A stretch of 12,089 nt of DNA, taken from assembly GCA_030639555.1 (NCBI GenBank), contig DAOWCM010000036.1:1-12089 (forward strand), in the 5' to 3' direction. Position numbers and translations under genes: made by a program. Position 1 is the first letter of the stretch. Each line of letters opens with the position of its first letter. This document shows positions 1-6,490 of this stretch, one piece after another. This DNA comes from Candidatus Eiseniibacteriota bacterium (GTDB taxonomy: Bacteria > Joyebacterota > Joyebacteria > Joyebacterales > Joyebacteraceae). A model generated the notes under the pieces. That model made no database searches. It was not told the DNA's origin and worked only from the letters and a program-made list of their open reading frames with translations.

Positions 1-318
1 GATGATGGCGGAGAGGGAGCGCTGAGGCACCAGTCCGCCGGCGATCAGCTTCGGCTGGCTGATGTTGACTGTGGCCTGCGGCACCAGCACGTAGCCGCCG
101 CCCTCGAACCGGAGCATGATGTCGGTGAAATGAAGGGAGGCGAGCCCCATTTCGAGCCCGCCTATCGTCAGTTCGCCCGCGACCTCGGGCATGATCTTGG
201 AGAGCACGACTCGCTTGACCGCGGGGTGGCGCGACGCGACCTTGAGCCCCAGGAACCCCAGGGGCAGCACGGCGATGATCAGGATGGCCAGAAAGACTAC
301 CCACCTGCGGTGGCGCAT
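1..318 (-). CDS. N-terminus of a membrane-anchored AsmA/TamB-like protein (partial, runs off the window)
   Basis: Only the first 106 codons are present; the gene continues past base 1. Reading down from the ATG at 318-316, the protein begins MRHRRWVVFLAILIIAVLPL, a short basic stretch followed by one hydrophobic helix (about residues 6-24) typical of an inner-membrane anchor. After it comes a pattern usual for AsmA/TamB-type N-termini: a segment ending in LSKIMPEVAGELTIGGLEMG, then a strand with LHFTDIMLRFEGGGYVL, then VPQATVNISQPKLIAGGLV. That family spans the periplasm and is linked to outer-membrane assembly or phospholipid transport. An in-frame TAA at 324-322 excludes an upstream start, and the next ATGs lie after the helix. 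A GGGGGAG about 12 bases upstream is a possible ribosome-binding site. The family call rests on pattern recognition of a short N-terminus, so another anchored periplasmic protein is possible. Confidence 0.6.
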   Translation of the reverse strand, partial: MRHRRWVVFLAILIIAVLPLGFLGLKVASRHPAVKRVVLSKIMPEVAGELTIGGLEMGLASLHFTDIMLRFEGGGYVLVPQATVNISQPKLIAGGLVPQRSLSAII

Positions 319-362
319 TCCTTAAGAGAACTCCCCCGCCCCATCCGCAGGGCGGCGCGTCG

Positions 363-412
363 TGTCGATGCGGCCGGGCCCGGGGGACGCTCCGGCCGCG
401 GGGAGCTCGACA
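363..412 (-). terminator. GC-rich imperfect hairpin directly after clpC, possible terminator or mRNA 3'-end structure
   Basis: The base next to the clpC stop codon begins an imperfect inverted repeat. The outer arms are TGTCGA (363-368) and TCGACA (407-412); the inner arms are GCGGCCGG (370-377) and CCGGCCGC (392-399), around a 14-base GC-rich loop. The arms are separated asymmetrically (1 base against 7). There is no T-run on either side, so it is not a canonical intrinsic terminator. It could stabilise the clpC mRNA 3' end or only partly reduce readthrough into the next gene. It may also be a chance GC-rich palindrome. Confidence 0.35.
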
Positions 413-2863
413 TCACTTCGCCGCCGAGACCTTCTTCCGCGCCTTGCGGAACGTCAGTTCGTCGCCCTTGCGTTCGATCGCTATCCGGCCGCCGTCGCAC
501 TTGCCCTTGAGGATCTCCTCGGAGAGAGGATCCTCCAGGTACCGCTGAATGGCCCTCCGGAGCGGCCGCGCTCCGAAGGCCGGATCGAATCCCTTCTCTA
601 TCAGAAGCTCCTTGGCCTCGGCGCTGATCTCGAGGTGGACACCTGCCTCGGCCACCCGCTTCTCGACCTCGCGGAGCAGGATTTCGATGATCTCGCGCAT
701 CTCGTCCATGCCCAGCGCGTGGAAGACCACGGTCCCGTCGACCCTGTTCAGGAACTCGGGATTGAACACGCGCTTCAGAGCTTCCGTGGCCTTGCCCTTC
801 ATCTGGGTGTGGCTGTCCTCGGTGCTCTCCTCCTGGGCGAAGCCTATCCCCCTGGTCTGCGCGATGTCACGGGCTCCCACGTTCGATGTCATTATGACAA
901 CCGTGTTGCGGAAGTCAACAGTCCGGCCGAAGCTGTCCGTCAGCTGCCCGTCCTCGAGCACCTGCAGCAGGATATTGAACACATCCGGGTGCGCCTTTTC
1001 TATCTCGTCGAACAGCACGACGCTGTAGGGGCGCCTTCTGACCTTCTCGGTCAGCTGGCCGCCCTCCTCGTAGCCCACGTAGCCGGGAGGCGCACCCACG
1101 AGCCGCGAGACGGCGAAGCGCTCCATGTACTCGGACATGTCGAGCCTGACGAGCGCATTCTCGTCCTCGAACAGGAACCCGGCGAGCGTCCTTGCGAGTT
1201 CCGTCTTCCCTACTCCGGTCGGTCCCAGGAAGATGAAGGAGCCGATGGGGCGCCTCGGGTCACGGAGTCCGGCGCGGTTCCGGCGGACCGCCTTGGCCAC
1301 CGTCGTCAGCGCCTCCTCCTGCCCGACGACCCTCTTGCGAAGTTCGTCCTCCATGCGCAGGAGCTTCTCGGTCTCCTCCTGCGCCAGCTTCTTGACCGGG
1401 ATCCCGGTCATGCTGGCCACGACCTCGGCGACGTCCTCCGCATCGACCTTGGCCCGACGCTGGTTCTTGGACTGGACCAGGTCCTTGCGCGCCGTCTCCA
1501 GCCTCCGCTGGAACTCCCGCTCCTTGTCTCTGAGCTCGGCGGCCCGCTCGAACTCCTGGTTCTCGCTCGCGGACCTCTTCTCGCACGACACCTTCTCGAG
1601 CTCTTGCTCGAGTTCCTTCACCTCGACCGGGATCGTACTTATCTCGAGCCGCGCCCGTGCTCCGGCCTCGTCTATGACGTCGATGGCCTTGTCGGGCAGG
1701 AACCGGTCGGAGATGTAGCGATCCGCCAGCTTGACCGCCGCCTCGATCGCCTCGTCCGAGATGTCGGCCGAATGGTGCTCCTCGTACTTGCACCGGAGCC
1801 CTTTCAGGATCTCGACCGTCTCGTCCAGCGACGGTGGATCGACGACGATGGGCTGAAAGCGCCTCTCGAGCGCGCCGTCCTTCTCGATGTACTTCCGGTA
1901 ATCATCGAGCGTGGTCGCGCCGATGGCCTGGAGCTCACCCCGGGCCAGAGCCGGCTTCAACATATTGGCCGCGTCGATGGCGCCCTCTGCTCCTCCCGCG
2001 CCGACGATGGTGTGCAGCTCATCAATGAAGATGATGACGTTCTCGCTCTCGCGAATCTCGGTGATGAGGGTCTTGAGCCGCTCCTCGAACTGGCCGCGGT
2101 ACTTCGTGCCGGCGACGGTCGACGACAGGTCCAGCATGACGAGCTTCTTGTCCTTGAGCGTCGCCGGCACCTCGTTCGCCACGATTTTCTGCGCCAGGCC
2201 CTCGACGATCGCCGTCTTGCCCACTCCGGGCTCGCCTATGAGTACGGGGTTGTTCTTCTTCCTGCGCGAGAGCACCTGAAGCACGCGCTCGATCTCGTGC
2301 TGGCGCCCGATCACAGGATCCAGCTCGTCCTTCCTGGCGAGCTCGGTCAGGTCGCGCCCGAACTGGTCCAGCGTCGGCGTCTCGGCGGCGCGCGCCGTCC
2401 CCTCGTCCGGGGCCTCGCCGGCGCTGCCCAGGACCTTCATCACCTGCTCGCGCGCTCCCCTGAGGTCGACGTCGATGTCGCGAAGGACCTTCGCCGCCAC
2501 GCCCTCTCCCTCCCGGATCAGAGCAAGCAGAAGATGCTCGGTACCAATGTACTGATGATGGAGGATCCTCGCCTCCTCACGCGCCAGCTCCAGCACTGTC
2601 TTGGCGCGCGGCGTCCACTGCGTCTCTTTCATGGTGGAGGTGTACGTCCCGCGGGGGACGTAACTTTCGACCATCTCGCGTATGGTGTCGAGGTCGATGG
2701 CGAGCTCGCGCAGCACTGTCGCCGCGACGCCCTCGCCCTCTCGCACGACACCGAGAAGAAGGTGCTCGGTTCCCAGGTAGTCGTGGTGGAGCCGAGTCGC
2801 TTCCTCTCTGGCAAAGTAGAGGACGCGTCTAACCCTCGGTGTGAAGTCCCTCTGTCTCTGCAT
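413..2863 (-). CDS. clpC: ATP-dependent Clp protease ATP-binding subunit ClpC (Hsp100 unfoldase)
   Basis: 816-residue cytoplasmic AAA+ unfoldase that feeds substrates to ClpP. Two Clp N repeats occupy residues about 4-70 and 83-146, each with GTEHLLL. Their glutamates E33 and E109 match those that bind phosphoarginine in Bacillus subtilis ClpC. The first AAA+ domain has Walker A GEPGVGKT (210-217), Walker B VIIFIDE (276-282) and pore loop KYRG (254-257). A coiled-coil middle domain with a UVR-type motif (about 416-460, QEFERAAELRD) identifies ClpC rather than ClpA or ClpB. The second AAA+ domain has GPTGVGKT (547-554), VVLFDE (615-620) and pore loop GYVG (594-597). An IGF tripeptide (673-675) is the ClpP-docking loop. 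The ATG at 2863 has GGAGG about 6 bases upstream. The gene lies 37 bases after mcsB and is probably cotranscribed with it. No CtsR or CIRCE operator is visible. Length is normal and all motifs are intact. Confidence 0.98.
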   Translation of the reverse strand: MQRQRDFTPRVRRVLYFAREEATRLHHDYLGTEHLLLGVVREGEGVAATVLRELAIDLDTIREMVESYVPRGTYTSTMKETQWTPRAKTVLELAREEARILHHQYIGTEHLLLALIREGEGVAAKVLRDIDVDLRGAREQVMKVLGSAGEAPDEGTARAAETPTLDQFGRDLTELARKDELDPVIGRQHEIERVLQVLSRRKKNNPVLIGEPGVGKTAIVEGLAQKIVANEVPATLKDKKLVMLDLSSTVAGTKYRGQFEERLKTLITEIRESENVIIFIDELHTIVGAGGAEGAIDAANMLKPALARGELQAIGATTLDDYRKYIEKDGALERRFQPIVVDPPSLDETVEILKGLRCKYEEHHSADISDEAIEAAVKLADRYISDRFLPDKAIDVIDEAGARARLEISTIPVEVKELEQELEKVSCEKRSASENQEFERAAELRDKEREFQRRLETARKDLVQSKNQRRAKVDAEDVAEVVASMTGIPVKKLAQEETEKLLRMEDELRKRVVGQEEALTTVAKAVRRNRAGLRDPRRPIGSFIFLGPTGVGKTELARTLAGFLFEDENALVRLDMSEYMERFAVSRLVGAPPGYVGYEEGGQLTEKVRRRPYSVVLFDEIEKAHPDVFNILLQVLEDGQLTDSFGRTVDFRNTVVIMTSNVGARDIAQTRGIGFAQEESTEDSHTQMKGKATEALKRVFNPEFLNRVDGTVVFHALGMDEMREIIEILLREVEKRVAEAGVHLEISAEAKELLIEKGFDPAFGARPLRRAIQRYLEDPLSEEILKGKCDGGRIAIERKGDELTFRKARKKVSAAK

Positions 2864-2900
2864 CCGCGCCTCCGTTTGACTTGACGGCGGTTCGCCTTAG

Positions 2901-3959
2901 CTAATTCAGTCCCGCCAGGCTTCTGCGCACCAGGTCGGCCCTCGCGACGTCACGTTCGCGAGCGGACGGTGTCTCCCCGCGCGTGCGGCCGAGATGGCCG
3001 GGCTGCGTGACCACAAGAAGCCGGTTGAGGGCGGCCAGGTCCGGCGCGTCGATGATCCCGAGCGCCACCCCGAGCCTCAGGGACGACGCCTTGTCCATGA
3101 CCTCCGCCGACGTGATCATCCTCGCGTTCGCGAGGATGCCCCACGCCCGCCAGACCTCGTCCTCCAGACGGTGCTCGTCCGTCCGCGTCAGCTCGCTTCT
3201 CGCCTCGTGCTCGAGGTTGACCAACTGACCGGCGACCCGCTCGACGGTGTTCGCGATGTCCTCTTCCGACTGCCCGAGGGTCGTCTGATTCGAGACCTGA
3301 AAGAACCCCCCTTGCGCGGCGCTTCCCTCGCCGTAGAAACCCCTCACCGACAGCCCGAGCTTGCTGATGCTCTTGAGAACCTGAGCGATCCTCCCGGTCC
3401 TCGAAAGCCCCGCGAGATGCGCCAGCACGGAGACACGTATTCCCGTCCCCACATTCGTAGGGCAGGCTGTCAAGTATCCCCAGTTGCTGCTGAACGCATA
3501 ATGCAAGTTCCGCTCCAGTTCGGAGTCGATGCGCTCGACCAGACGCCAGGCGTCGACCGGGGCGAGTCCGGACCGGATGCACTGCAGGCGCAGGTGGTCC
3601 TCCTCGTTGACCATGGCGGAAACCAGCTCACCCTCACCGGCGATCACCGCCCTGCCGGCGCCGTCCTCGGCGAAAGCGGCGGAGATGAGGTGCCGCTCCA
3701 TGAGCACGCGGCGCGTGACGGCGTCGACGTCCTCCATCCGGAGCACCAGCGCGTTCGTCAGGTAGTTGCACTTCGACACTGCGGAAAGGATGCGTTCGCG
3801 GACGTGCTCAGCCTCCTCGTCGCTCGAGCAGCACGGGAACGTCTCGCCGGAGAGGTTCCTGGCGAGTCTCACACGCGTGGAGAGGACGACGTCCGGCTCG
3901 GGCCCGGAGGCATCGAGCCAGCTGGCCGCCTCACTCATCATTGTCTCAAACGTCCACAT
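2901..3959 (-). CDS. mcsB: Protein-arginine kinase McsB
   Basis: Transfers phosphate from ATP to arginine side chains of proteins, marking them for ClpC-ClpP. It has the phosphagen-kinase fold. Visible signatures, numbered from this start: STRVRLARN (27-35), NEEDHLRLQ with the catalytic acidic residues (118-126), CPTNVGTGIR with the conserved active-site region cysteine (C166), and RGFYGEGSAAQ (206-216) followed by FQVSNQTTLG. RDVARADLVR (336-345) resembles the C-terminal phosphoarginine-sensing motif of McsB, which creatine and arginine kinases lack. Length is 352 residues against about 360 in Bacillus. The open frame extends up to 4109, but an ATG at 3959 (MWTFET) places the conserved WL..SGPE segment at the same distance from the N-terminus as in B. 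subtilis McsB and puts the cysteine near position 167. ATGs at 3941 and 3938 are alternatives. The chosen start overlaps the mcsA end by 14 bases and lacks a well-spaced Shine-Dalgarno, suggesting coupled translation. Confidence 0.95.
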   Translation of the reverse strand: MWTFETMMSEAASWLDASGPEPDVVLSTRVRLARNLSGETFPCCSSDEEAEHVRERILSAVSKCNYLTNALVLRMEDVDAVTRRVLMERHLISAAFAEDGAGRAVIAGEGELVSAMVNEEDHLRLQCIRSGLAPVDAWRLVERIDSELERNLHYAFSSNWGYLTACPTNVGTGIRVSVLAHLAGLSRTGRIAQVLKSISKLGLSVRGFYGEGSAAQGGFFQVSNQTTLGQSEEDIANTVERVAGQLVNLEHEARSELTRTDEHRLEDEVWRAWGILANARMITSAEVMDKASSLRLGVALGIIDAPDLAALNRLLVVTQPGHLGRTRGETPSARERDVARADLVRRSLAGLN

Positions 3960-4473
3960 CTCCCGTTTCCGTGCTCCCGAGTTCGCGCTCCCTGGCCCTG
4001 ACGGTATCTCTGAGCTCCGCGGCCCGCTCGTAGTCCTCAGCAGCCACCGCCCGGGTGAGCTCACGCTTGAGCTTTGATATCTCCCTGCGGCGGAAGTGGC
4101 CGCTCTCATCGGTGCTGGGCACGCCGCCGGTGTGGTCCGTGCTCCCGTGGATGCGCCGCAGGAGCGGCTTCAGCTGAGACGCGAAGGCCTCGTAGCAGGT
4201 CCCGCAGCCCAGCCGGCCCGCTCGCCTGAACGTCTCGTAGGTCAGCCCGCACCTGGGACAGGTCGGCCCCGAGCCTACGGGCTCGGCCCCACCTCCGCCC
4301 TCCAACAGCCCCATGAGTATGTTGACGAGGGGGCCCGCGAGCGACGTCAGGGAACCGGTCACTCCCCGCTCGCTCGCGCACTCCTCGCAGAGGTGCCATG
4401 TGGTGAGCGAACCGTCGACGACCTCGGCGTAGCGTACGGTGGCCGTCCTGCTGCCGCACCGCTCGCACTTCAT
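3946..4473 (-). CDS. mcsA: McsA, zinc-binding UVR-motif activator of McsB
   Basis: Partner and activator of the arginine kinase McsB; known McsA proteins bind zinc and help regulate the ClpC system. The 175-residue protein shows two pairs of CxxC near the N-terminus (C3/C6 and C29/C32), a second set (C72/C75 and C90/C93), a glycine-rich linker (about 59-69) and a C-terminal UVR-type helical hairpin (about 133-166, with AAEDYERAAELRDTVRARE) like that in UvrB and the ClpC middle domain. Length and domain order match the family. Its ATG (4473-4471) overlaps the lolD stop as ATGA, and an AGGGGGG lies about 9 bases upstream inside lolD. It ends 14 bases inside mcsB. Such overlaps imply tight coupling along lolD-mcsA-mcsB. 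A general UvrB/UvrC-motif protein would be the cautious name, but the adjacent mcsB and clpC make McsA clear. Confidence 0.93.
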   Translation of the reverse strand: MKCERCGSRTATVRYAEVVDGSLTTWHLCEECASERGVTGSLTSLAGPLVNILMGLLEGGGGAEPVGSGPTCPRCGLTYETFRRAGRLGCGTCYEAFASQLKPLLRRIHGSTDHTGGVPSTDESGHFRRREISKLKRELTRAVAAEDYERAAELRDTVRARERELGSTETGDVDV

Positions 4474-5156
4474 CTCTGCGCGCCCCCCTTCCTCTCGGTC
4501 GCGAGTCCTTCCTTCAGAACAACGACTCGGTCCGCCCGCTCAAAGAGGTCCGGGTTGTGCGTGACTATCACGAACGTCTGCCCGATCGATTCTCTCAGAC
4601 CCCAGATGAGGTCGTGCAGTTCGTTACTCGATGCCCGGTCGAGGTTCCCCGACGGCTCGTCGGCGAGAACCATGAGAGGCTTGGCGGCCAGTGCCCTCGC
4701 GACCGCGGCGCGCTGCTCCTCACCACCGGACAGCTCGCCCGGTCTGTGGTCGGCCCTGTCCGACAGCCGCACTGCCGCCAGGAGCTCCTCCGCCCGGGAA
4801 GCGGCCTCGTCCTTGTCCATGCCGCCGACCAGACAGGGCATCATGACGTTCTCCAGAGCCGTGAGCTCTCTCAGCAGGTGATGGAACTGGAACACGAATC
4901 CCACGGTCCGGTTCCTGAAGGCGGCGCGCTCCGCCTCGGACATGGCGAAGACGTCGGTGTCACGTACGTAGACCTTGCCCGACGTCGGGACGTCGAGCGC
5001 CCCCATGATGTGGAGGAGCGTGCTCTTCCCCACACCGGAGGGACCGACTATCGCAACGATCTCACCCTCGCCGACGGTGAGGTTCACGCCGCTGAGCACG
5101 TGGAGTCGGTCGCGGCCCGTATCGAAGCTCTTCCTGATGTCCTCGAGCCGAAGCAT
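4470..5156 (-). CDS. lolD: Lipoprotein-releasing ABC transporter ATPase LolD
   Basis: Cytoplasmic ATPase of the Lol complex, which extracts mature lipoproteins from the inner membrane for transfer to the outer membrane (MacB/LolD family). In 228 residues it shows Walker A GPSGVGKST (38-46), Q-loop Q90 in VFQFHHLL, ABC signature LSGGEEQR (142-149), Walker B LMVLADE (161-167), the D-loop SGNLD, and the switch histidine H200 in VTHN. The QFHHLLRELTALENV stretch is typical of LolD. The ATG at 5156 has GGGAG 6 bases upstream, 31 bases after the permease stop. The stop overlaps the mcsA start (ATGA). The signature has Glu where Arg or Gln is more usual (LSGGERQR/LSGGEQQR), a mild variation unlikely to abolish activity. 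LolD and MacB-type ATPases are hard to separate by sequence alone; the adjacent LolC/E-type permease favours LolD. Confidence 0.93.
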   Translation of the reverse strand: MLRLEDIRKSFDTGRDRLHVLSGVNLTVGEGEIVAIVGPSGVGKSTLLHIMGALDVPTSGKVYVRDTDVFAMSEAERAAFRNRTVGFVFQFHHLLRELTALENVMMPCLVGGMDKDEAASRAEELLAAVRLSDRADHRPGELSGGEEQRAAVARALAAKPLMVLADEPSGNLDRASSNELHDLIWGLRESIGQTFVIVTHNPDLFERADRVVVLKEGLATERKGGAQR

Positions 5157-5187
5157 CAGTCACTCCCACTGACGGTGAACGCGCGCA

Positions 5188-6420
5188 CTATTCCCGCCTG
5201 ATCGCCTCGACGGGCGCGAGCCTTGAGGCAGACCAGGCCGGATAGACGGCCGCAAGAAAACTGATCACCATCGCCGCCGCCACGACGAGGATGAAGTCGA
5301 GCCCGTGCATCTCCACGGGGAGCGTCTCGATCGGATAGACGTCACCGGGGAGCGTGACGAACTGGTACCGGTCCAGGAGCACCGCAAGAAGGTAACCGGC
5401 CGCGCTGCCAACGGCCGTGCCGAGCGCCCCGATCACCAGCCCCTCGAACACGAATATCCTCCGTATGGAGCGCGGCGTCGCGCCCATCGATTTCATGATC
5501 CCGATGTCCCTGGTCTTCTCCATCACCACCATTATGAGCGTGCTCGCGATGTTGAAAGCGGCCACCATGACGATGAGCGAGAGAATCCAGAACATCACCT
5601 TCTTCTCGGTCTTCATCCACTTGAAGAGGTTGCGGTTGAGTTCGATCCAGTTGTTGGACCTGTAGGGAAATCCTCCCACGGCCGCCACCACCTTCTGCCC
5701 GATCTCGGGCGCGGCGTACGGGTCCGTGGTCTTGATGGCCACGCCGACGACGCCGTCTCCAAGTCCGAAGAGCGCCTGCGCCTCCGGGATATCGATGTAC
5801 ACGAGCTGCTGGTCGTACTCGAACATGCCCGAGCTGAACAGGCTTCTGATCTTGAACCGCGACACCGAGGGCATGAGACCCATGGGCGTCACAACGTAGT
5901 CGAAGGGCGACGAAACGGCGACCGTGTCCCCCACGGTCACCCTGAGCCTCCGCGCCAGCTCGTCCCCGACGATGGCGCCCGGCAGCTCGCCCTCGCGTGT
6001 CGCGAGCGAGGAGAGCTGCGGGGTAATGTTAGAGAGTATGTCCGTGACTCGCGCCTCGCGGCCGAGGTCGATCCCGCGGACCACGACGCCGTCGGACCCG
6101 CCGTACCCCCTCAGGACGGCCTTCGTGTACGTGAACGGAGCGGCCGCCACGACCTCCGGGAGCGCCTCCACCTCGTCCACGAGCCTGTCGTAGTCGCTGA
6201 GGGGCTCGTCACCGTACCGGAGCAGAATGACATGCGCGTTGATGCCGATGATCCGGCTGTGAATCTCGTTCTCGAAGCCGTTCATCACGGCCAGCACGAC
6301 CACGAGCGCCATCACTCCGACGGCGACACCCGCGGCCGAGATGAACGTGATTATCGAGATGAATCTGGTCTTCCGCTTGGCGCGCAGATACCGCCAGGCT
6401 ATGAACCATTCGAACGACAC
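5188..6420 (-). CDS. lolC: Lipoprotein-releasing ABC transporter permease, LolC/LolE family
   Basis: Inner-membrane permease that works with LolD to release lipoproteins to the periplasmic carrier LolA. The 410-residue protein has the family topology: a first membrane helix (about 21-47, after the FEWFIAWRYLRAKRKTRFIS start), a large periplasmic domain (about 50-270), then three helices (about 275-300, 322-350, 374-394). The cytoplasmic coupling segment EKTRDIGIMKSMGATPRSIR (301-320) and the C-terminal YPAWSASRLAPVEAIR are diagnostic of FtsX/LolCE permeases. A TPMG loop (178-181) lies where the LolA-binding hook of LolC sits. The frame is open up to 6579, but that part is antisense-free overlap with lysS and lacks homology; a GTG at 6420 directly precedes the conserved N-terminus and has AGGAG 10 bases upstream. 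Only one permease is seen, so it may be a LolF-like protein serving both LolC and LolE roles. Confidence 0.92.
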   Translation of the reverse strand: MSFEWFIAWRYLRAKRKTRFISIITFISAAGVAVGVMALVVVLAVMNGFENEIHSRIIGINAHVILLRYGDEPLSDYDRLVDEVEALPEVVAAAPFTYTKAVLRGYGGSDGVVVRGIDLGREARVTDILSNITPQLSSLATREGELPGAIVGDELARRLRVTVGDTVAVSSPFDYVVTPMGLMPSVSRFKIRSLFSSGMFEYDQQLVYIDIPEAQALFGLGDGVVGVAIKTTDPYAAPEIGQKVVAAVGGFPYRSNNWIELNRNLFKWMKTEKKVMFWILSLIVMVAAFNIASTLIMVVMEKTRDIGIMKSMGATPRSIRRIFVFEGLVIGALGTAVGSAAGYLLAVLLDRYQFVTLPGDVYPIETLPVEMHGLDFILVVAAAMVISFLAAVYPAWSASRLAPVEAIRRE

Positions 6421-6490
6421 TGTCAGTCGTCTCCTAATCCTACACGGGGTCCTTCTTACGCACGGCCGGCGGTCCCTCGGTACAGGCAGG

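Noticed and set aside
362..2884. An 840-codon open frame on the plus strand, antisense to clpC
   Set aside because: It mirrors clpC almost exactly. The translation is rich in Leu, Arg, Asp and His runs with no recognisable domain, as expected for the reverse strand of a GC-rich gene with strong third-position bias. clpC on the other strand has every family motif.
2864..2900. Possible CtsR operator before clpC (GTCAAGTCAAA on the minus strand)
   Set aside because: CtsR sites are two GGTCAAA-type heptads separated by three bases. Here the repeats are abutting and imperfect, and they sit inside a short gap in an operon rather than at a promoter.
3960..4109. Upstream ATG for mcsB at 4109
   Set aside because: It would add 50 residues with no family match, lying entirely within mcsA. 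The ATG at 3959 gives the usual N-terminal length.
6421..6490. Terminator or separate promoter between lysS and the Lol permease
   Set aside because: No stem followed by a T-run and no paired -35/-10 boxes are visible. The gap looks like an ordinary intra-operon spacer.
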